A stretch of 36,396 nucleotides of DNA from Verrucomicrobiaceae bacterium (GTDB lineage Bacteria; Verrucomicrobiota; Verrucomicrobiia; Verrucomicrobiales; Akkermansiaceae): positions 1 to 36,396 of the forward strand of contig SYAP01000246.1 in assembly GCA_005787565.1 (NCBI GenBank), written 5' to 3'. The notes below the pieces were generated by a model. The model was not told the origin of the DNA, did no database searches, and was given only the letters and a program-made list of their open reading frames with translations. Position numbers and translations under genes: made by a program. Positions 1-8,618 of this stretch are shown here, piece after piece (position 1 is the stretch's first letter; every line of letters starts with the position of its first letter).

Positions 1-674
1 GCTTCAAACTCATCACCACCGACGGCGTCTTCTCCATGGACGGCATCAGCGCCTCACTCGATCAGATCAACGCCCTCGCCGACAAATACAACGCCATCGT
101 CCACTTCGACGACTGCCACGCCACCGGCTTCCTCGGTGCCGGCGGCCGCGGAACCCACGAACAGTGCGGCCTGTTAGGAAAAATCGACCTCACCACCGGC
201 ACCCTGGGTAAGGCCCTCGGCGGCGCATCCGGCGGCTACACCTCCGGCAAAAAGGAAATCATCGACCTCCTCCGCCAACGCTCGCGCCCCTATCTGTTCT
301 CCAACTCCATCGCACCGCCCATCGTCGCCGCATCCCTCAAGGTCTTCGAAATGTTGGAGCAGTCCACCGAACTCGCCGACCGCGTGAAGGAAAACACCCG
401 CTACTTCCGCGACGCCATGGCCGGCACCGGATTCAACCTATCCGGAAATGACCACCCGATCTCCCCCGTCATGCTTGGCGACGCCGCACTCGCCCAGAAA
501 TTCTCAGACCGCCTCCTCGATCACGGCGTCTACGCCATCGGCTTCTTCTATCCCGTCGTCCCCCAGGGAAAAGCCCGCATCCGCACCCAGATCAGCGCCG
601 CACACACCCGCGAACAACTCGACCAAGGCATCGACGCCTTCATCACAACCGGCCGCGAACTCGGCGTCATCTGA
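1..674 (+). CDS. kbl: 2-amino-3-ketobutyrate CoA ligase (glycine C-acetyltransferase), 3' part
   Basis: This pyridoxal-phosphate enzyme of the alpha-oxoamine synthase family cleaves 2-amino-3-ketobutyrate with CoA to glycine and acetyl-CoA, the second step of threonine breakdown. The window opens inside the gene; the reading frame starts at base 3 and about 223 C-terminal residues are visible. Family hallmarks are clear: DGVFSMDG at the left edge, the FDDCHATGFLG segment with the Asp and His that contact the cofactor, and TGTLGKALGGASGGY, which holds the lysine that forms the Schiff base. The C-terminal FFYPVVPQGKARIRTQ is diagnostic for Kbl as against 8-amino-7-oxononanoate synthase or 5-aminolevulinate synthase. 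A threonine dehydrogenase gene (tdh) would be the expected partner to the left, outside the window. The gene ends TGA and a strong hairpin follows 23 bases later. Confidence 0.95.
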   Translation, partial: FKLITTDGVFSMDGISASLDQINALADKYNAIVHFDDCHATGFLGAGGRGTHEQCGLLGKIDLTTGTLGKALGGASGGYTSGKKEIIDLLRQRSRPYLFSNSIAPPIVAASLKVFEMLEQSTELADRVKENTRYFRDAMAGTGFNLSGNDHPISPVMLGDAALAQKFSDRLLDHGVYAIGFFYPVVPQGKARIRTQISAAHTREQLDQGIDAFITTGRELGVI

Positions 675-697
675 CTCCTACATCACCACGTAAAATC

Positions 698-728
698 CGC
701 GTCAAGAAGCCCTTCACTTCTTGACGCG
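698..728 (+). terminator. hairpin behind kbl, probable terminator
   Basis: A perfect 12-base-pair inverted repeat (698-709 pairs with 717-728) encloses a 7-base loop, starting 23 bases after the kbl stop. There is no run of T after it, so it is not a textbook rho-independent terminator. It may act as a terminator or as a 3'-end stabiliser. It separates kbl from the next gene. Confidence 0.6.
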
Positions 729-771
729 CCATCATGCCGGGAGTTGCATCGCAAGCGTGACTCCCAAAATC

Positions 772-1572
772 ATGAACACCAGACATCTCCTGATGGTCGC
801 AGCGCTGTGCCTCGGCCAATCCGCCATTCTAACAGCCGAAGAGAAGAAGATCGACAAGGCACCGCTCGACCTAACCGCACTGAAAATCGACCAGTCCGAA
901 ATCGCCCTCCCCACCCCCGGGGACATCCTCTCCACCCTCAAATCCGCCAAAGCTGAAACCTGGAAAGCCGCCCTCGCAGCCCTCGGTGCCCCCGCCGGAA
1001 ACACCGGCGACGAAGCATCCTCCGCCGTCCTGTTAGGAGCCGCAGTCGCCGATTGCTTCCTCGCCATCGAAACAAAAGACGCCACCCTCTTCGACGAACG
1101 CGCCAAATCCGTCCTAGCCGCCGCCCGCAAACTCGGTGCCGAAGAACCCCTCCTCGAGTCCGGCGCATCCCTTGGCAAAATGGCCAAGGACGCCAAATGG
1201 AGCGACATGCCCCAAATGCTCGACCGCCTCCACCTCGCCAGCATCGATGCCATGCGCAAGATCGGCGATGAGGATGCCGAAGCCATCTGCCTCGCCTCCG
1301 GATGGTTGCGCGGACTCGCCCTCTACACCGAAGCGCTCGGTGCCGAATACACCGCCGAAGGCACCCTCGCACTCCGCCAGAAGGACCTAGTCAAGCACCT
1401 CGCAGCACGCCTCGGAACCCTCTCCGAAAGCGCTGCCGAAAACGAATCGGTGAAATCACTCATCGCAGCCTTCGACAAACTCCCCGCCGCACTCCCGGAC
1501 GGAAAGGAAGACACCCTCACCAAGGAACAAGTCTCCACCCTCAACACCATCGCCAAAGGCGCCGCCAATTAA
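772..1572 (+). CDS. exported helical protein of unknown function
   Basis: This is a 266-residue protein that I do not recognise. The ATG at 772 gives an N-terminus MNTRHLLMVAALCLGQSAILTAEE, a good Sec signal peptide with a cleavage site near residues 20-22; the upstream TTG at 721 lies inside the kbl hairpin and would bury the signal, so it is rejected. The mature part is rich in Ala, Leu, Glu and Lys with no cysteine pairs or enzyme motif. It reads as a bundle of amphipathic helices (for example the stretches around residues 95-125 and 160-190). It is followed after 21 bases by another exported protein and then by the giant RyR-domain transporter, all on the same strand, so the three may form one locus. 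The function is unknown; a periplasmic partner of the transporter is only a guess from position. Confidence 0.75.
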   Translation: MNTRHLLMVAALCLGQSAILTAEEKKIDKAPLDLTALKIDQSEIALPTPGDILSTLKSAKAETWKAALAALGAPAGNTGDEASSAVLLGAAVADCFLAIETKDATLFDERAKSVLAAARKLGAEEPLLESGASLGKMAKDAKWSDMPQMLDRLHLASIDAMRKIGDEDAEAICLASGWLRGLALYTEALGAEYTAEGTLALRQKDLVKHLAARLGTLSESAAENESVKSLIAAFDKLPAALPDGKEDTLTKEQVSTLNTIAKGAAN

Positions 1573-1593
1573 CTCATCTAACACCTTTCAACC

Positions 1594-2058
1594 ATGAACT
1601 CCTTCCTCCGCTCACGCATCGCGAAATGGACCGGCTTCGCCTCCATGCTCGCAGCCTCCACTGCGCTGATGGTGACCCCAGCCACCGCATCTGTCATGGG
1701 CGCGCGCATCACCGCCGCACGCTTGTTCGACGCGCTCTCAGATGACTGGTTCGTCCGCGACCACTTCACCTCCGGCCTCCTCAACGTCGGCCAATCCGTC
1801 TACATCCGCACCACCCTCCACGCCGGTCGAAACTACAAGATCGTCGCCGGCGGCTGCGAGGACGCCTTCGATGTGGACATCGCCGTCTACGACGAAAACG
1901 GCAATTACATCGATGGCGATGACGACACCACCGCACTCGCCGTCGCCGATGTCGCCCCTCGCTGGACTGGCACCTTCATCGTCAAAGTCACCATGTACAG
2001 CGTCCGCCCCCGCAGTGGAAACGCCGCCCACTACGTCGTCCAATACGCCTATCTCTAA
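1594..2058 (+). CDS. exported PPC-like beta-sandwich domain protein
   Basis: This is a 154-residue protein with an N-terminal signal sequence (basic MNSFLRSRIAKW, hydrophobic core to about residue 27, cleavage near ATAS). The mature part resembles the bacterial pre-peptidase C-terminal (PPC) beta-sandwich: a LNVGQSVYI strand, then AGRNYKIVAGG, DVDIAVYDENG, an acidic DGDDDTT loop and a TGTFIVKVTMYS strand, the usual order of 'maximum dissociation of solute from polar solvent' motifs in that fold. PPC domains are small extracellular modules often attached to proteases; here it stands alone. The acidic loop could bind calcium, which is inference. It follows the previous exported gene by 21 bases and is probably co-transcribed with it. 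A strong hairpin separates it from the RyR transporter. Confidence 0.75.
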   Translation: MNSFLRSRIAKWTGFASMLAASTALMVTPATASVMGARITAARLFDALSDDWFVRDHFTSGLLNVGQSVYIRTTLHAGRNYKIVAGGCEDAFDVDIAVYDENGNYIDGDDDTTALAVADVAPRWTGTFIVKVTMYSVRPRSGNAAHYVVQYAYL

Positions 2059-2083
2059 CAGCTCCCAGCGATCCAACACCTTG

Positions 2084-2117
2084 GGAAGGGGCGTCCGGGA
2101 AACAGGATGCCCCTTCC
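2084..2117 (+). terminator. 13-bp hairpin with T-rich tail between the PPC gene and the RyR transporter
   Basis: Bases 2084-2096 pair with 2105-2117 (13 pairs, one of them G-U) around an 8-base loop, and the right arm runs into a T/C-rich stretch (2114-2123). It starts 25 bases after the PPC gene stop. It has the form of an intrinsic terminator or attenuator. The first possible start codon of the following ORF (2107) lies inside the right arm, which favours the ATG at 2125 as the real start. Confidence 0.6.
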
Positions 2118-2124
2118 TTTTCCT

Positions 2125-5100
2125 ATGAAAAATCACGCCGAATCCACCAGCCAGCTCATCGAGGAACTCGTCCGCAAGTCCTCACCACAGCCCATGGCTC
2201 CGGAAGAGGCACTCACACTTTCTAACAAATGGCTCGGCCGCGAGCCGCTCGTCCACCCCCTCGTCACCGAAGACCTCTTCCTCGGATACTTCTCCTCAAA
2301 CCTCCACCCCTACCGCCTCGCCGATCCCCTGGTCTCACTCCGCGCCGCCCTCATCGCCGGCGAATGGATCGTCTGCCACTTCGACGAACGCACACCGCCC
2401 ACCGCCACCTTCGATTCCCACCCTTGGCCTGCCCGCGAAACCCGCCGCCTCGGCGATCACCAGGCCATTCAAATCGCCGGCCACCACATCGACCTCGAAT
2501 CACTCGACCTCGTCGGCCACTGGATGGATGAAATGCCGATGGTGCGCTCCATCGATGCCACCCCCGATGGCAAAATCATCCTCTCCACCCGCTGCTCCAC
2601 CGATCACGAAGCACTCCTCCGCTTCGATCAAGGCTTCAGCATCGCCCCACTCAAAAACCAACGCGCCACCATCAACGGCCGCGAAATCTCCGGCACCAGC
2701 CCGCTCTTCCCATCCGATCACGTCGAACTCGGCCGCTTCCGTGGCCCCGCCATCGAGTGGATCCGCCGCATCAGCACCACCCACCGCCCCGTCCCAACCT
2801 CCGTCCTCAAACTCGATCAAGTCACCCGCCGCTTCCCGGACGGCACCGTCGGCCTCCAACCGCTCTCACTCAAACTCCAGGCCGGCGACTTCACCGCCAT
2901 CATGGGGCCCAGCGGCTCGGGAAAATCCACCCTGTTAGACATCCTCGCCGGCCAACCTCCCACCTCGGGCTCCGTCGAAAACCAAGCCTTCCGCGGCAGG
3001 ATCGCCATGGTCCCGCAGGACGACGTCCTCTTCGAATCCCTCAGCGTCGAGGAAAACCTCCGCTACGCCGCACGCCTCCGCATCAACCTGACAGAACCCG
3101 CCATCGCCCAACGCATCGACGCCGTCCTCCCTCTCATCGGCCTCGCCGAAAAACGCCATCTCCGCGCCGGCTCAGACCTCGATAAAACCCTCTCCGGTGG
3201 CCAACGCCGTCGCCTCAGCATCGGCCTCGAACTGATGGGGAATCCCGCCCTCCTTCTGTTGGACGAACCCACCTCTGGCCTCTCAGGACCCGACGCCGCA
3301 TCCGTCGTCTCACTCCTCCGGAAACTCTCCCGCCAGGGCACACTCGTCATCACCACCATCCACCAGCCTTCTCCCGAAGTCTTCGCCCTCTTCGATAAAC
3401 TCCTCGTCCTCGATCGCGGCGGCGTCCCCGCCTACTTCGGGTCCGCAACAAACGCCCCGAAATGGTTTGTCACCCACGATGGCTCCCCAGCCCCAGCCAC
3501 CTCCGGCCCGGAACCCATCCTCGGCACTCTCATGCGCTCGGACCGGCCACCCGGCGCAACATCCGAATCCCGCCTCTTCGAACCAGACCACTGGGCACAA
3601 CTCTATCAGCGCGACCGCCCTCTGCTCGACCCACCCCTCATTCTCACCGATCACCCGGAGTCCCCCGCAAAATGCCACCAACCCGGAGACCTCAGCCGCC
3701 TCTGGCAGGTCATCCGCCGCGAGACCTCGCGGAAATGCAAGGAGCCCTTCGGTTTTATCATCTCCGTCCTCCTCGCCACGCTCCTCGGCGCACTCATCGC
3801 AATCGTCTGTCGCCAGGGAGAAGATTACACATATCCCACCAATGCGATCATCCCGAGTTATGCCTTTCTCGCCGTCATCCTCTCCCAGTTCCTCGCCGCC
3901 TCCGGTGCCGTCGGCGAACTCGTGAAGGACCGCAGAAAACACCAGCGCGAGCAATTGTTGGAAATCAGCGGCGGTGCCTACGTCGTTTCGAAAATCCCCT
4001 ATCTCCTCCTGATGGCCATCGTCCACGCCGCCGTCATCAGCTACACCGGATACCGCATCCTCGAAATCCCCGCAGGCTTCTATCCGTTCCTCCTCCTTCT
4101 CGCCACCTCCGGCTTCACCGCCTCCGCCCTCGGGCTATTGGTATCATCGCTCCCGAAAATGACGGAATCCCGCGCCATGGCCGCGGTTCCGCTGCTCCTC
4201 ATCCCACAGATCGTCCTCTCCGGCGCAGACCCATTCCCCTTCTCCGGTCTTCAACATCTCTCCTGGCCCAACCCACCAGCCACCGCCGAAACCTCTCCCC
4301 CACCCGCACCACCCCTCACCGCCATCATCCCTTCCCGCTGGGCCTACGAGGGTGCCATCTCCGTCTGGACCGACCTTCCCGAATTCGCTCAAATCGAAGC
4401 CGCGAAAGCCTACCGACCCACCCTCAATTTCTTCAAAAAACACCGCCGCGAATTCACCGAATCCCCGGAAGCCTTCGCCGCACGACACCTCCAACAATTC
4501 GAAAGACCCTTCGAATTGGAGGAAATGAAACAACATATCTCAATCCTTGCCCGCGCGGGTGTGCTATCTGAAAAGGATGTGCGATCCACCTATCTCCTCG
4601 ACTACACCGAACTCGCCCCAAAAGGACAAAACCTCTCATCCATCCAGCACGACATCCTCCGCTCCCACGCCGAACAGGTCGTCCATGGCCCACGCACCCT
4701 CTTCGGCACAACATTCTCCGCCCTCGCCTGGTCGCAGGGCATCCTTGGAATCATCTCTCTCGCTTCTCTGTTAGGCAGCATCGGGTTCACACGCCGCGCC
4801 CTTTCCCAATCCCTACTCTCCTCACTCAGGAAATACACCACACCACGCTTGCCCCCTTCCTCAGACGATCAGTCCAACACGGAGGAAATCCCACTGATCA
4901 TCGCATCAGACGCCACCGTCGACGATCTCCTCCTCCATCAATCACCCATCACCGATCTCGCCAAAACCGACACCAAACTCCTCAAACAACGCCTCACCCT
5001 CCCCCAGCCCGCCGTCCTCCGCGCCTCACAACTCCAGCTCCTCCCCCAACTCGAAACCCTCTCCGCACCACGCCCTCTCCGCCTCCGCAGCGAAGCCGGA

Positions 5101-6117
5101 ACCAACGCACCCGGCATCCCCTTCGACCCCGCGCAACTCATCGCACGCCTCACCGCACGCCGCGTCGCCCTCCCCCTCGACCGCGGCGACGCACCGGAGC
5201 CCGTCTGCTATTTCCTCTTCGCCGACCGCAATTGGCTCATCCCCCTCGCCTCTCAACTCGCCCAAATCAGCCAATCCCTCAAAAAGGAAACCGCCATCGG
5301 CCACCCCGACCGCTGGCACCCGCTGCCACCCCAAATCTTCGCCTTCACCGAGTCCGATGCCGATCTCGAAGCTCTAACACAATCACCCGCCCTCCCCTCG
5401 CTCGAAAAAATCGCCTCAATCGAAATTCTCCGCCGCCAACCGGCCACCATCCAACAGGCCGTCACCCACGCCAATCCATACCGGACCACCGCAATCTTCC
5501 TCACTCGCGACGACCCCACCGCCTGCCTGACCGACTGGAACACTCATCACCTAACAGGAAAAATCCCCGCAATCATCCACGGCAAAACCTTCGATCTCTG
5601 GCAAGATCTCGCTGCCATCGAATGGGCCGCCGACTCCCCCTTCGAAAAGCTCGCCCGACAGATCCACATCGAATACTCCCGCGTCGAAGCCGCCGACCGC
5701 CGCACCGAAAACCAATCCCCAGCCGTCGGCAAATCCTGGGAAAACCTCGGCCCACTCTATCAGGAACACAGCCGCGATTCCGCCACCCACCTCATCGCCT
5801 CCGCCCAAGGCCTCGGCTTCCGCATCTCGACTGCCGATGGCAACCCCGCCGCCGCCTTACGGCTCATGTCATCCCTCGCCGCACACCTCGACGAACTCGC
5901 CGCCTGCGAACACTACCGCTGGATGGCATCACGCATCCTCGATGGCTGGCAATACGCCCCCGTCCGCGACAACGAACGCAAACACCACCCGGACATCCTC
6001 CCCTACGACCAACTCTCCGAGACCATCCGGGAAAAAGACCGAGCCTGCGTCCGTGCCCTCGCAACCCTCGTCCACCGCGGCACCCTCCGGGTCGAATTCG
6101 CCGCACCATTCTGTTAG
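2125..6117 (+). CDS. ABCG-type ATPase/permease fused to a C-terminal RyR domain
   Basis: About 1330 residues. In order: an N-terminal region of about 225 residues, whose last part (ATINGREI ... DHVELGRF) resembles the end of an FHA-like beta domain; an ABC ATPase with Walker A GPSGSGKST (about 261-269), signature LSGGQ (about 356-360) and Walker B LLLLDEPTSGL; an ABC2-type membrane domain of about six hydrophobic segments (about 535-890) interrupted by a soluble loop; an alpha/beta region of about 300 residues that looks Rossmann-like; and a C-terminal RyR repeat with EHYRWMASRILDGWQYAP, KHHPDILPY and EKDR. ATPase-before-membrane order and 'IHQPSPEVFALFDK' fit the White/ABCG subfamily. RyR domains in bacteria are thought to be ligand-sensing modules. 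The start at 2107 is possible but lies in a hairpin. Substrate is unknown; a signal-gated exporter or sensor is inference. Confidence 0.85.
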   Translation: MKNHAESTSQLIEELVRKSSPQPMAPEEALTLSNKWLGREPLVHPLVTEDLFLGYFSSNLHPYRLADPLVSLRAALIAGEWIVCHFDERTPPTATFDSHPWPARETRRLGDHQAIQIAGHHIDLESLDLVGHWMDEMPMVRSIDATPDGKIILSTRCSTDHEALLRFDQGFSIAPLKNQRATINGREISGTSPLFPSDHVELGRFRGPAIEWIRRISTTHRPVPTSVLKLDQVTRRFPDGTVGLQPLSLKLQAGDFTAIMGPSGSGKSTLLDILAGQPPTSGSVENQAFRGRIAMVPQDDVLFESLSVEENLRYAARLRINLTEPAIAQRIDAVLPLIGLAEKRHLRAGSDLDKTLSGGQRRRLSIGLELMGNPALLLLDEPTSGLSGPDAASVVSLLRKLSRQGTLVITTIHQPSPEVFALFDKLLVLDRGGVPAYFGSATNAPKWFVTHDGSPAPATSGPEPILGTLMRSDRPPGATSESRLFEPDHWAQLYQRDRPLLDPPLILTDHPESPAKCHQPGDLSRLWQVIRRETSRKCKEPFGFIISVLLATLLGALIAIVCRQGEDYTYPTNAIIPSYAFLAVILSQFLAASGAVGELVKDRRKHQREQLLEISGGAYVVSKIPYLLLMAIVHAAVISYTGYRILEIPAGFYPFLLLLATSGFTASALGLLVSSLPKMTESRAMAAVPLLLIPQIVLSGADPFPFSGLQHLSWPNPPATAETSPPPAPPLTAIIPSRWAYEGAISVWTDLPEFAQIEAAKAYRPTLNFFKKHRREFTESPEAFAARHLQQFERPFELEEMKQHISILARAGVLSEKDVRSTYLLDYTELAPKGQNLSSIQHDILRSHAEQVVHGPRTLFGTTFSALAWSQGILGIISLASLLGSIGFTRRALSQSLLSSLRKYTTPRLPPSSDDQSNTEEIPLIIASDATVDDLLLHQSPITDLAKTDTKLLKQRLTLPQPAVLRASQLQLLPQLETLSAPRPLRLRSEAGTNAPGIPFDPAQLIARLTARRVALPLDRGDAPEPVCYFLFADRNWLIPLASQLAQISQSLKKETAIGHPDRWHPLPPQIFAFTESDADLEALTQSPALPSLEKIASIEILRRQPATIQQAVTHANPYRTTAIFLTRDDPTACLTDWNTHHLTGKIPAIIHGKTFDLWQDLAAIEWAADSPFEKLARQIHIEYSRVEAADRRTENQSPAVGKSWENLGPLYQEHSRDSATHLIASAQGLGFRISTADGNPAAALRLMSSLAAHLDELAACEHYRWMASRILDGWQYAPVRDNERKHHPDILPYDQLSETIREKDRACVRALATLVHRGTLRVEFAAPFC

Positions 6118-6118
6118 C

Positions 6119-8503
6119 TCATCTCCTCTTCAGGCGCCACACACTCTCTGCCTTGCCATCTAGAGGCAGATTGTAAGTCAGCTGATAGGTCCCGTCACCA
6201 TCATCCCGATCCACCTGCCAGAAATCGTTTCCATGCACCGACTGGTCCAGCTTCACCTCCTTGCCATCCACCACCTGATACAACTCATATCCCACCGCAT
6301 CGGTGAGCCCTTCGAAACGGATCGGCACATAACCCACCCCACCCCGAATCGTCACCTCCACCTCAGGCCCCTCCGCCTTCATCATCACCGGATATCGGTG
6401 CAACACCTTCCCGCCCCGGGCTGTCACCACCAAATCATTCCCCTTCGCCTCCCGATAGACCGTCTTCCACGACTTCGGATTCTCCGCCAAATGCTTCCGG
6501 AATGACTCGTTAGGCCCATAGTAATCCTCCGCCGTTCTAGGCAACGTGATCCACTGCGCCTCCAACTCCACCTCATCACCCGGTTGAAATCCACTCACCT
6601 CCGGCGGAGCAACGAGTAGCAAATCCAGCCCCACTCCTTCCGCATCCGACCAATGAACCGGCATGGAAATCGTCGGCCGAGTATACTCCTTGCCACCCAG
6701 CTTCGCCCGATACGAGCGAATCACCAACGCGCGGCTTCCCGTCCCCCAGTCCCGCTGATTCGTGTGCCTCGCCCCAGGAAACGCAACCCACCAAGGCCCG
6801 TCACCCGCCAATGTCACCCGATCCAACCATCCCTGCCCCGGCTTCAGGGAACCCGGCACCTCCCGCTCTTCAATCAACCCCGCCACATTCCCATAGGCGA
6901 TCCTCGGCGTCACATACTCATTCGTCTTCCCCATCTTGAAAAACCACACCCCATCACTCTTCGCCGCCGTGCGGAAATCATATCTCAGCCGATTCCACGT
7001 GCGCGCATAATCATCCGTCCGCAACGTCCGAACCTCAGCCTCCAATCCCACATCCCGACCCGCTCCATAATTCCCATGATATCTCACATCCGTCAGGCAA
7101 GGCCCGTGCGCCAGATAGGCCGTTCTCATGTCCCGAAACGCCAACTTGCCGCCACCCACCTGACTCATCCCCAGCCAGTCACCACCCCACCCGCCATCCG
7201 TCCATTGCCACATCTTTCCGTTCGCACCGTTCCGCGTCATCAACATCCGCACATCCGTGATCGCCACATCCACCAGACTCATATCCACATCAAAACAAAT
7301 CGACTCCCCCCAACACCCGATCGCAAGTTGATCCCAGCGCCCGTTTCCTCCCTTGCCGCTATACCCGATCAGACTCAGTTGCGAATGACTCGCCGATGGC
7401 AACGACCCGTAAAATCCATAAGGAATCCGCAACAAATACTCCGTTCGCCCGGGCTTCGCAGGCAAATCCACATAAGCCATCAGATAAGCCCCCATCGGCT
7501 CATAGTGCCAGTTCTTGCTCAGCTGAACCGGAATCCCCGTCGGCCGACCTTCCAAATCGCACAAGATCGGACAAAGCCCCGTCACATTCGCCGGCGACCG
7601 AAAATCCAACAAAAACGGAACCAGCCTCGCCTCCTGCTGCGCGTTGTCGATCTTGATCACAAACTCATCATAATCCCGGATATCGGTGTATCCCGCCGCA
7701 AACTTCCGCTCAATACGCGGCACCGACGCCACCAGACAATTCTTCATCGCATCAAACGCCACCGCTACCTCCTTCCCTGCCCTAACCGAAACCCCAACCA
7801 CCGGCGCAGCCTTCTCAGCTTTTGAAATCTCATGCCGCAAAGTCACCCGACGGACCTCGTTCTCCGCCCAATCCCCATCCATCTTTCTCTCCTCAACTCC
7901 ATTCACCCCTTGCCCGGCGAAAGCCACCTTCACCTTCGCATCCCTCCATCCACCTGCCCCCGGCGAAAGCGAAATCGTGAACGCCAACGAATCCGGCCAC
8001 GCCACCAACGACAAGCTCCCCACACAAGACAGCGCCGCCCCTGCCTCATCCTTGAAATCCAAACCCACCATCTCGAAATGCTGCACCAAACGCCCGGCCT
8101 CCCACATCTTCGCCGCTCCCAACCGCCGCGGATCCGGATCCCTGCCCGCCTCACAAGCCACCGCCCGATACTTCTTCCCACCCACCTCCACTTCCACCAC
8201 CAACTCCGCCTGAGGCAACCCCTCAAAATGCCCCGTTCCCGCCTCCAATGCCTCCGCATAACCCACCGGTGCACGACCATTCACCGCATACCCCGCCTTG
8301 CCGAAATCCGTCAGGTTCAGCGTGAAATCATACCCGCTCGCCTGAATCGCCAGAATCTCCGGACTCTTGTCCCCAGCCTGCTTCCGCCAACCGTTCAGCC
8401 AACACGCATAGGAATAACGAGCCCCCTCTGCCTCCGCCCTAACCGGGCAAAACAGCGCCCCCAAAAGAACTCCAACAACAAGTGATCCAATCGAAAATTT
8501 CAT
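6119..8503 (-). CDS. large secreted beta-rich protein of unknown function
   Basis: This is a 794-residue protein that I cannot assign to a family. The N-terminus MKFSIGSLVVGVLLGALFCPVRAEA is a clear signal peptide. The rest is aromatic- and Gly-rich with alternating hydrophobic patterns typical of stacked beta-sandwiches, for example YSYACWLNGWRK, the WRDAKVKVAF strand and a Trp/Gly patch MWQWTDGGWGGDWLG near residues 435-450 that looks like a carbohydrate-binding surface. The last 90 residues (from about VEVTIRGGVGYVPIRFEG) look like a separate fibronectin-like beta domain. It ends one base from the convergent stop of the RyR transporter. A role in polysaccharide handling is plausible for a Verrucomicrobiota secreted protein with a sulfatase 8 kb away, but no catalytic motif was recognised. 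Confidence 0.8.
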   Translation of the reverse strand: MKFSIGSLVVGVLLGALFCPVRAEAEGARYSYACWLNGWRKQAGDKSPEILAIQASGYDFTLNLTDFGKAGYAVNGRAPVGYAEALEAGTGHFEGLPQAELVVEVEVGGKKYRAVACEAGRDPDPRRLGAAKMWEAGRLVQHFEMVGLDFKDEAGAALSCVGSLSLVAWPDSLAFTISLSPGAGGWRDAKVKVAFAGQGVNGVEERKMDGDWAENEVRRVTLRHEISKAEKAAPVVGVSVRAGKEVAVAFDAMKNCLVASVPRIERKFAAGYTDIRDYDEFVIKIDNAQQEARLVPFLLDFRSPANVTGLCPILCDLEGRPTGIPVQLSKNWHYEPMGAYLMAYVDLPAKPGRTEYLLRIPYGFYGSLPSASHSQLSLIGYSGKGGNGRWDQLAIGCWGESICFDVDMSLVDVAITDVRMLMTRNGANGKMWQWTDGGWGGDWLGMSQVGGGKLAFRDMRTAYLAHGPCLTDVRYHGNYGAGRDVGLEAEVRTLRTDDYARTWNRLRYDFRTAAKSDGVWFFKMGKTNEYVTPRIAYGNVAGLIEEREVPGSLKPGQGWLDRVTLAGDGPWWVAFPGARHTNQRDWGTGSRALVIRSYRAKLGGKEYTRPTISMPVHWSDAEGVGLDLLLVAPPEVSGFQPGDEVELEAQWITLPRTAEDYYGPNESFRKHLAENPKSWKTVYREAKGNDLVVTARGGKVLHRYPVMMKAEGPEVEVTIRGGVGYVPIRFEGLTDAVGYELYQVVDGKEVKLDQSVHGNDFWQVDRDDGDGTYQLTYNLPLDGKAESVWRLKRR

Positions 8504-8520
8504 GATGCAATCAGTTCAAC

Positions 8521-8533
8521 CGCGGGTCCCGCG
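8521..8533. promoter_or_regulatory. short GC-rich inverted repeat upstream of the secreted 794-residue protein
   Basis: The 13-base sequence CGCGGGTCCCGCG is a perfect 6+1+6 palindrome centred 24 bases before the start codon at 8503. It could be an operator or a leader hairpin. No other copy was noticed, so the assignment is weak. Confidence 0.25.
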
Positions 8534-8618
8534 ATTGCCCCATGCTATACTGCCCACATTGCCCCCTTCTTCACTCAAAACGCACCACAGCTCGCACAGC
8601 TCGTCACCGGCAAAGCCA

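Noticed and set aside
721..771. TTG start at 721 for the helical exported protein
   Set aside because: It lies in the right arm of the kbl hairpin and would place 17 residues before a good signal peptide.
6653..7825. A 390-codon plus-strand open frame
   Set aside because: It is antisense to the secreted 794-residue protein and its translation is Arg/Pro/His-rich, typical of a shadow frame in GC-rich DNA.
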